NCBI GenBank assembly: GCA_021802745.1
Contig: JAJZRK010000179.1
Location: forward strand, 1-6,574
DNA length: 6,574 nucleotides
Reading direction: 5' to 3'
Origin: a bacterium
Lineage (GTDB): Bacteria > Gemmatimonadota > Gemmatimonadetes > Gemmatimonadales > Gemmatimonadaceae
The position numbers were made by a program, and so were the translations under genes. Shown here in pieces: positions 1-4,833 of the stretch (position 1 is the first letter of the stretch; each line of letters starts with the position of its first letter). Below the pieces are notes generated by a model. The model saw nothing but the letters and a program-made list of their open reading frames with translations. It searched no databases and was not told the DNA's origin.

Positions 1-32
1 CAAGTCGATGTTCATGCTGGGCACACAACGAT

Positions 33-60
33 GATGGGCCGGGATCGCTCCCGGCCCATC
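33..60 (-). terminator. Hairpin terminator downstream of the pilin gene
   Basis: A perfect 12-bp inverted repeat (GATGGGCCGGGA / TCCCGGCCCATC) surrounds a 4-base loop, TCGC. It begins 21 bases past the pilin stop codon. On the minus strand the stem is followed by ATCGTTGTGTG, which is only moderately T-rich, so this is a strong stem with a weak U-tract. On the plus strand no T-run follows at all, which favours service to the pilin transcript. It could also act as a 3'-end stabilising structure on pilin mRNA. Confidence 0.8.
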
Positions 61-81
61 GCACGACGCGAGACGCTCAGG

Positions 82-456
82 TCAGTTGCAGACCGGCTCG
101 CCTTCGTTCGTGGCCGTGCCGCCCACCGAGATGGCGCAGGTCCTCGTCGTCGAGGAGTGGGCCGCCGTGGCCGACCAGCCCGTGGCCGTCACCGTACCCA
201 TCGTCACGGTCACGCCGCTCGAGGCCTTGTAGTTCGTGCCCATGTTCGAGATCGAGTTGGCGTAGGAGCTGTTGTTGTCCGAGAAGTACGCTTCCTGCGC
301 CGTCACGAGGTTACGAAGGTCCGACTTCATCGAGGCCACATAGGCCTTTTCCTTCGTGTTCGCGAACTTCGGGATCGCGATGGCGGCCAGAATGCCGATG
401 ATCACGACGACGATCAGGAGCTCGATCAGGGTGAAGCCTTTCTTGTTCGTAAGCAT
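82..456 (-). CDS. pilA: Type IV major-pilin-like prepilin (PilA-like)
   Basis: A 124-residue prepilin, the monomer of a type IV pilus or pseudopilus fibre, processed at the inner membrane by PilD-type peptidase. The leader MLTNKKG is followed by mature FTLIELLIVVVIIGILAAIA, giving cleavage after Gly7 and the conserved Glu at mature position 5. The hydrophobic N-terminal helix spans about residues 8-29. The C-terminal globular part is small and has Cys107 and Cys123, which could close the usual pilin disulfide loop. Residues 79-116 contain 17 Ser/Thr out of 38, offering many possible O-glycosylation sites. The start at 456 is chosen because the leader has normal length there and GGAGA lies 7 bases upstream; the open frame runs 43 codons further, but that extension lies outside the pilin family. 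The gene has its own sigma-54 promoter and a hairpin terminator, so it is probably monocistronic. A minor pilin or type II secretion pseudopilin is possible, but the length and Cys loop favour a major pilin. Confidence 0.93.
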   Translation of the reverse strand: MLTNKKGFTLIELLIVVVIIGILAAIAIPKFANTKEKAYVASMKSDLRNLVTAQEAYFSDNNSSYANSISNMGTNYKASSGVTVTMGTVTATGWSATAAHSSTTRTCAISVGGTATNEGEPVCN

Positions 457-457
457 T

Positions 458-472
458 CGTTGGTCTCCAACG
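458..472 (-). promoter_or_regulatory. Hairpin containing the pilin ribosome binding site
   Basis: The leader bases just before the pilin ATG read CGTTGG-AGA-CCAACG, a perfect 6-bp stem with a 3-base loop that ends one base before the start codon. The Shine-Dalgarno sequence GGAGA (468-464) is made of the last two stem bases plus the loop. When folded, the ribosome site would be half paired and half exposed in the loop. This supports the start at 456 and suggests translational control, but a 6-bp stem may be only marginally stable during translation. Confidence 0.55.
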
Positions 473-486
473 CGAGGGTGAGAATG

Positions 487-502
487 GCGCCGTGCACGGC
501 GC
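487..502. repeat. 16-bp perfect palindrome in the pilin leader
   Basis: GCGCCGTGCACGGCGC is identical to its reverse complement. It lies inside the predicted 5' untranslated leader, 30 bases before the pilin ATG and about 26 bases past the predicted transcription start. In RNA it could form a 6-bp GC stem with a TGCA tetraloop. In DNA it has the symmetry of a dimeric repressor operator just downstream of the promoter. The sequence alone does not choose between these. Confidence 0.5.
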
Positions 503-538
503 AGGGAACGGACGTTCGGATTCGCGTGCCGTAACAGG

Positions 539-554
539 TGCAATTGCCTTGCCA
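539..554 (-). promoter_or_regulatory. Sigma-54 (-24/-12) promoter of the pilin gene
   Basis: Read on the minus strand, TGGCAAGGCAATTGCA matches the RpoN consensus TGGCACG-N4-TTGCW at every defined position except one (A in place of the C in CACG). The invariant GG and GC dinucleotides are exactly 10 bases apart. With the C at -12 at position 540, transcription would begin near 528, giving a leader of about 72 bases before the ATG at 456. Sigma-54 control through the PilS/PilR system is well established for pilA in several Proteobacteria. The fragment of an NtrC-family regulator at the other end of the window fits this. Confidence 0.85.
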
Positions 555-577
555 CGCCCTTCGCTGCGGTGTAACTG

Positions 578-703
578 ATTGTCACATCACAATGTACATG
601 AAATCAGGCCTGGGGACCGCTGTTCAGATTGGACGCGGTTTGCGTTGACAATTGGCAGATCGCCAGACGGAGACGTCGGCTGAATTGTCGCTTCTTTGGA
701 CAG
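578..703. promoter_or_regulatory. Candidate activator-binding region upstream of the pilin promoter
   Basis: This part of the 288-base gap (457-744) is AT-richer than its surroundings and has repeated ATTGTC/GACAAT boxes: ATTGTC at 578-583, GACAAT at 647-652 and ATTGTC at 684-689. The first belongs to an inverted repeat ATTGT-N6-ACAAT (578-593). The other two are inverted relative to each other as a 7-bp pair (647-653 and 683-689) with 29 bases between. Relative to a start at 528 their centres lie near -58, -121 and -158; the outer two are at distances usual for sigma-54 enhancer sites. CTGTC on the minus strand at 703-699 also resembles the C/GTGTC core reported for Pseudomonas PilR. No gene, tRNA or clear terminator for the upstream operon was seen in 457-744. 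Confidence 0.4.
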
Positions 704-744
704 TCGTACAGAACCTAATCGAAAGACCGTACCTCGCGAGATGC

Positions 745-2508
745 CTAGGGTTGCTTCGGTGCGTGTCGTCTGGCCAGCCACTTGGCGCCGATGGTCGGGT
801 CAATACTGTCGTTGGCCACCAGGGCGCTGTCGGCCCGTTCGACGATGTAACGAAATGCCTTGCGGTACATCCCGTCGGCGATCGCCACGCGCGACGTCGT
901 GCGCGCCCGATGCCACTGGGCCAACTCGAGCTGGCAGGCGGCGATCGAGACGGTCGCGAGGGTCAGGTCGGGTTCCAGGGAGAGCGCCTTTCGGTACAGC
1001 GGAATGGCCGCCTCGCAGAGGTGCGCCTCGCGGTAGCGGTGCGCGAGATCCATGTACAGCGCGTGATACCCGGGCATCAGCGCAATCGCGATCTGCCACT
1101 CGCGTTCGCCTTCACGGTACCGGTTCTTCGTGAAGTACTGGCCGCCAAGCGCGTAGTGCGCCTTGAAATTGAATGGCGATTCGGCCGCCATCAGCTCGAA
1201 GGCCGTGTCGGTGTCGTGCCAGAACGGATTGCGCAGCGTGCTTCGCACGACGCCGAAGCCTAGGGCGCCCGCGCAGGCGATCGGTATGACGAACCGGAGC
1301 GGCGACCGCAGCGCCTGCAGACGCACCCACAGGGCGTCCATGCCGTACGCGACAACGAGCATAGCGCCGGCGCTCGGCAGGTACAACGTGCGCTCGGCGA
1401 GCAGGATGCCCGTGGGGAGGAGCACGTTGCTCACCGGCGCGATGAGCAGCACGAACCAGGCAATGCCAAAAGCGACCGCGGGAGCGCGGCGCAGCGTCAG
1501 GAAGAACAGCACTGCCGTGGAGACCAGCAGGAGGATTCCGGAGAGCTGCGACGGGTCGAGCGAACTGTACACCTCGAGCTGGCGCGGCGAGTAGTCGGCG
1601 TAGAGGCGCAGCGGCGCGAGCATGAGGCGCCCATACTCGGGAATCACGTTGAGCATGATGAACGCGCGCTCGACCATCCCGTGGTGCAGCAGCGACGGAT
1701 GCGGCACGTCGCCGCCGATCGCGCCGAGCACCCGAACGCGAATGGCGATGAAGACCGCCGCAATGACGACCTGCGGCCAGAGGAGGAGGCGCAGCCGGCG
1801 GAGGCGCGGGAGCACGGGCGCGTCGCGGAACAGCAGCACCTCGGCGGCGAGCAGCAGCGCCGGCAGGACGATCACGTGCTCCTTGGTGAAGATGCCGCCG
1901 AGGAAGAGCGCCACAATCAGGACGCCGGTCTCGCGGCGCAGGAGCCCGAGACGCCGGTCGCGCAGGTAGAGGCCGACCGCCGCGAGCAGGAAGAGTGCCG
2001 CCCAGAGTTCGGCCTGCCCGACGACGTTGGCGACGGCTTCCACGTGCACCGGATGCACCGCGAAGAGCGCCGCCGCGAGCCACGCCACGCGCGTGGGCAC
2101 GAGGAAGCCCAGCATCCAGAACACGGCCACCGCGCAGACCGCCGATAGCACGACGTTGACGAGGTGGAAGGCAAACGGAGAGCCGCCACCGATGGCCCAC
2201 TGCAGCGAGTAGGCGAAGATGACGAACGGGCGGTACAGGCCCGCGCCGTTCTGCATGGGCCAGTACGATTCCTCGAAGTACCGCCAGAGCGCGCGCAGTT
2301 CGTGCACGCGGCCGTTCTCGGCGATGATCCAGCGGTCGTCGTACGTGAACCCGTTGCGCAGGCTCGTCGCCGCGGCGGCGAGCGCGAGGAGCGCGACGAG
2401 GAACGCGAGCAGTCCCCACCGCGGATCGGGAAGCGGTGCGGGGGGCGCGGAGACGGCGGCCGGCGGTGCGGGCTCGGCCGGCGCGGCGCTGACAGCGACT
2501 GCCGTCAC
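745..2508 (-). CDS. TMTC-like membrane O-glycosyltransferase with TPR tail
   Basis: A 587-residue multi-spanning protein. After a Pro/Ala-rich N-terminal stretch (about 1-30), the first membrane segment (31-48) is followed by a loop with the Asp pair NGFTYDDRW (Asp57-Asp58), as in GT-C enzymes. Then come YRPF (92-95), HPVHVEAVANVVGQAEL (152-168), TKE (208-210), YGRLMLAPLRLYADYSP (292-308) and LPTGILLAERTLYLPSAG (364-381). These are the signature blocks of the TMTC/DUF1736 family, whose animal members (CAZy GT105) transfer mannose from dolichyl phosphate to Ser/Thr of cadherins. About 430-560 are TPR-like helices, probably outside the cytoplasm. The GTG start overlaps the stop of the GT2 gene by GTGA and has no evident Shine-Dalgarno, so translational coupling is likely. 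The preceding GT2 enzyme could supply its lipid-linked sugar. The family assignment is firm; the sugar and acceptor are inferred, and pilin or another exported protein is possible. Bacterial relatives are usually annotated only as TPR proteins. Confidence 0.85.
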   Translation of the reverse strand: MTAVAVSAAPAEPAPPAAVSAPPAPLPDPRWGLLAFLVALLALAAAATSLRNGFTYDDRWIIAENGRVHELRALWRYFEESYWPMQNGAGLYRPFVIFAYSLQWAIGGGSPFAFHLVNVVLSAVCAVAVFWMLGFLVPTRVAWLAAALFAVHPVHVEAVANVVGQAELWAALFLLAAVGLYLRDRRLGLLRRETGVLIVALFLGGIFTKEHVIVLPALLLAAEVLLFRDAPVLPRLRRLRLLLWPQVVIAAVFIAIRVRVLGAIGGDVPHPSLLHHGMVERAFIMLNVIPEYGRLMLAPLRLYADYSPRQLEVYSSLDPSQLSGILLLVSTAVLFFLTLRRAPAVAFGIAWFVLLIAPVSNVLLPTGILLAERTLYLPSAGAMLVVAYGMDALWVRLQALRSPLRFVIPIACAGALGFGVVRSTLRNPFWHDTDTAFELMAAESPFNFKAHYALGGQYFTKNRYREGEREWQIAIALMPGYHALYMDLAHRYREAHLCEAAIPLYRKALSLEPDLTLATVSIAACQLELAQWHRARTTSRVAIADGMYRKAFRYIVERADSALVANDSIDPTIGAKWLARRHAPKQP

Positions 2509-3263
2509 GAGAGGAAGTTGAAGCGCAGGATGTGCCAGAACGCGGCCATGCCGTCGCGCCAGCCGATCTTCTTCCCCTCCGCGTAGGTGCGGCCGGAGTA
2601 GCTGATGGGCACCTCGAAGATGCGCGCCTTCGACTGCGCGAGGCGGGCCGTCACCTCCGGCTCGAACCCGAACCGGTCACTGGTCAGGCGCAGCGAGCGC
2701 GCGAGGTCACCGCGGATCGCCTTGTAGCAGGTCTCCATGTCGGTGAGGTTCAGGTTGGTCGCCATGTTGCTGAGCGTCGTCAGCGTCCAGTTGCCCACCG
2801 AGTGCCAATAGTAGAGGACGCGGTGCGGTCCGCTGAGGAAGCGCGACCCGAAGACGGCGTCGGCCCGGCCGTCCACGATGGGCTCGAGCAGTCCCGGCCA
2901 GTCGGCCGGGTCGTACTCGAGGTCGGCGTCCTGCACGATGACCACGTTGCCGGTGCTCGCGGCGAGCGCGGTGCGAATGGCCGCCCCCTTGCCGCGGTTG
3001 ACGTCGTGACGGAGGAGGACATCAATGCGCCCGGCCGCCTTCAGCTGCTCGAGCTTTCGCCACGTGTCATCGGTGGACCGGTCGTCCACGCAGATGACCT
3101 GCTTGGGCACGGCAACGGCGTGCACCTGGTCGAGGATCACCTCGATGGTGGCCTGTTCGTTGTAGACGGGGACGAGCACCGAGAGCACGAGGTCGCCGGG
3201 GTTGATCGGCGTTCGGCCTCGCATGCGAGGGAGGGCGGGAACCTGAGTCGGCGTGGCGTACAT
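2505..3263 (-). CDS. GT2 glycosyltransferase, polyprenyl-phosphate sugar synthase-like
   Basis: A 252-residue soluble GT-A-fold enzyme of the DPM1/DPG-synthase-like branch of GT2, expected to transfer a hexose from a nucleotide sugar to polyprenyl phosphate on the cytoplasmic face of the inner membrane. Visible motifs are VPVYNE (31-36), VDDRSTDDT (59-67), RGKGAAIR (90-97), the metal-binding DAD in QDADLEYDP (111-119), GSRFL (139-143), DMETCYKA (175-182), RFGFEPE (197-203) and EGKKIGWRDG (229-238). There is no C-terminal membrane pair, unlike GtrB/ArnC types, so it resembles single-domain DPM1. ATG 3263 is the first possible start after an in-frame stop, but no Shine-Dalgarno precedes it; Met14 (ATG at 3224) is an alternative. 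The gene sits 34 bases behind a GT-C gene and overlaps the TMTC-like gene by GTGA, so it is well placed to make the donor for both. Mannose is suggested only by family resemblance; glucose is equally possible. Confidence 0.9.
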   Translation of the reverse strand: MYATPTQVPALPRMRGRTPINPGDLVLSVLVPVYNEQATIEVILDQVHAVAVPKQVICVDDRSTDDTWRKLEQLKAAGRIDVLLRHDVNRGKGAAIRTALAASTGNVVIVQDADLEYDPADWPGLLEPIVDGRADAVFGSRFLSGPHRVLYYWHSVGNWTLTTLSNMATNLNLTDMETCYKAIRGDLARSLRLTSDRFGFEPEVTARLAQSKARIFEVPISYSGRTYAEGKKIGWRDGMAAFWHILRFNFLS

Positions 3264-3297
3264 GGAAAACCGATGGCGGAGGGCGGAGGACCGATCG

Positions 3298-4833
3298 TTA
3301 CCGGACTACATCATACACTATCACACCCGACGTGTCGGCGCCCAGCAGCTTGAGGCGGCCGCTCAGTGCGAGCTGATGCGCGGCGCGCAGTGACTCCTGC
3401 TCGGCCACGATGACCCATCGCGGATGATAGGCGTCGAGGACTCCCAGCACCTGCGCCGCCAGCTCGGCGTCGGAGCGGCGCCGGACGTGCTGCACCGCCG
3501 TGAGCGCGAGCAGCGGGACCGCGGGACGCCCGGTGTAGAGGTGCACCATCGCGTCCTGGTCCGACGCGACCAGACCGTCGCGCGGGAGGGCCGCCGCCAC
3601 GCCCGCCGCCGCGATGCCCATGTGCGCCATCGAGCGCTCCCCGGCCTCCCACGAGTGGGCCGGCCAGGTGCGCACGTGCCAGACGACGAAGAGCACGGCA
3701 AGAACCGCCGAGACGAGGCGTACGGCATGGCGCGTTGGCGCTGGCGCCGTGGCGGCGCCCAAGTGCGTTGTGCCCACGGTGAGCAGCATCAGGATGATGG
3801 GCCAGAGCGGCCAGAGGAAGCGATCGGGTGGGAACGGCCAGACGAGCAGGAGCGCACCGTAGGGCAGCAGGAACAGCAGGGTGACCGGCGCGCGCGGCCA
3901 GAGGTGGTGCGCTCCCGCTCCGGCAAGGACGACGAGCGCTCCGACGGCGATTCCCTTCACCGCGACTGGAGCGCCGGCGAGCCCGAAGAGCGTGAGCGGA
4001 ATGAGCATGCCGCGCAGGTTCTCGACGACCACACTGCGCATGAAGGCGAGCCCACCCGTGTGCCACGCATCGGCGAGCCACGGACCGTAGCCGCCGTAGG
4101 CGCCGGCCACCACGTCGGGCACCGCGCGCGCGTTCACCGATGCCCACCATTGCCAGGGCGCCAACAGGACCAGCACCCCCGCAACAAGCAGCACGGCGTC
4201 ACGCCAGCGACGGCGCACGAGCAGCACCGCGAGCGCCGCCGGCAGCAGTGCGATGCCGACGGTGCGGAGCAGCGAGAGCGCACCGACCGCGAGGCCCAGC
4301 AGGAAGAGCGTGCGCGGCGGCGGCGCGGCGGCGGAGGCCAGCGACCGGTCCACGGCGATGAGCGTGGCGCACAACGCCGCCATGAAGGCGGTCTCGGAGA
4401 ACAGCAGGCCGTTCAGGAAGAGCACGGGCACGCTCGCGACGCTCGCGACCGCCACCGCCGACGCGGCCACGGGCCCGAGCCCGCCGATCCGGCGGGCGAG
4501 CACGCGAATTGCGAGGGCCGCGACGGGGAGCAACGCGACGTTGAGCAGCTTGAAATACGCCACGTTGCCCGGGAACCGCGGGGCGAGCCACCAGAGCGGC
4601 GCGAGCAGCAGCGGGTAGCCGGGCGGAAAGTGCGTCGCCGCCGGTGCGCCAGGGAGGTTCATGTAGCGATAGCCGTCGCCGTGCGCGAGGGCGCGCGCGA
4701 GGATCATGTAGTGGCCATCGTCCTGGAAGACGCCGATTGGCACGTCGTTCATTGCGAAGATGCCAAGCAGCAGCGCGAGGGCGGCGACCGTCATTGCCGT
4801 GCGGCGATCGAGCGTGTGCGCCTGGTCGCTCAC
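3298..4833 (-). CDS. PMT/ArnT-like GT-C membrane glycosyltransferase, second copy
   Basis: A 511-residue polytopic membrane protein of the PMT_2/GT39-like type, which transfers a sugar from a polyprenyl-phosphate donor on the periplasmic side. The short N-terminus leads to a membrane segment (about 14-29), then PIGVFQDDG with the presumed catalytic Asp pair at 38-39, GDGYRYM (52-58) and HFPPGYPLLLA (68-78). Further on are APWQWW, PDRFLWPLWP and a C-terminal segment with ASDQDAMVHLYTGR, probably a small extracytoplasmic domain. The GTG start at 4833 overlaps the previous stop by GTGA and has GGAG 5 bases upstream. The same frame stays open to 5778, but that upstream part is an Arg/Ala-rich shadow of the preceding gene. 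Over the 68 residues around the DD motif, 43 match the preceding gene product, so the two arose by duplication. The acceptor is unknown: pilin, lipid A/O-antigen or another glycan. Confidence 0.87.
   Translation of the reverse strand: MSDQAHTLDRRTAMTVAALALLLGIFAMNDVPIGVFQDDGHYMILARALAHGDGYRYMNLPGAPAATHFPPGYPLLLAPLWWLAPRFPGNVAYFKLLNVALLPVAALAIRVLARRIGGLGPVAASAVAVASVASVPVLFLNGLLFSETAFMAALCATLIAVDRSLASAAAPPPRTLFLLGLAVGALSLLRTVGIALLPAALAVLLVRRRWRDAVLLVAGVLVLLAPWQWWASVNARAVPDVVAGAYGGYGPWLADAWHTGGLAFMRSVVVENLRGMLIPLTLFGLAGAPVAVKGIAVGALVVLAGAGAHHLWPRAPVTLLFLLPYGALLLVWPFPPDRFLWPLWPIILMLLTVGTTHLGAATAPAPTRHAVRLVSAVLAVLFVVWHVRTWPAHSWEAGERSMAHMGIAAAGVAAALPRDGLVASDQDAMVHLYTGRPAVPLLALTAVQHVRRRSDAELAAQVLGVLDAYHPRWVIVAEQESLRAAHQLALSGRLKLLGADTSGVIVYDVVR

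Noticed and set aside
1..34. Possible gene ends at the left edge: a minus-strand ATG at 15 (MNIDL) or a plus-strand frame stopping at 34
   Set aside because: Neither has a ribosome site or enough sequence to judge. The plus-strand option would put its stop inside the terminator stem.
31..534. 167-codon open frame on the plus strand opposite the pilin
   Set aside because: It starts inside the terminator stem, is Arg/His/Asp-rich without any motif, and mirrors the pilin codons.
457..585. 43-codon upstream extension of the pilin
   Set aside because: It would put the prepilin leader in the middle of the protein, and it spans the predicted sigma-54 promoter and the ribosome-site hairpin.
645..650. 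TTGACA on the plus strand as a sigma-70 -35 box
   Set aside because: The bases 17 further on are CGGAGA, not a -10 box, and there is no plus-strand gene for it to serve.
733..740. CTCGCGAG palindrome just after the TMTC-like stop, as a terminator for the operon
   Set aside because: It has no loop, no longer stem and no T-run. No terminator is apparent in 457-744, so some read-through into the pilin remains possible.
4317..4340. GGC-rich short repeat run as a tandem repeat element
   Set aside because: It lies within the second GT-C coding frame and simply encodes Ala/Pro codons in GC-rich DNA.
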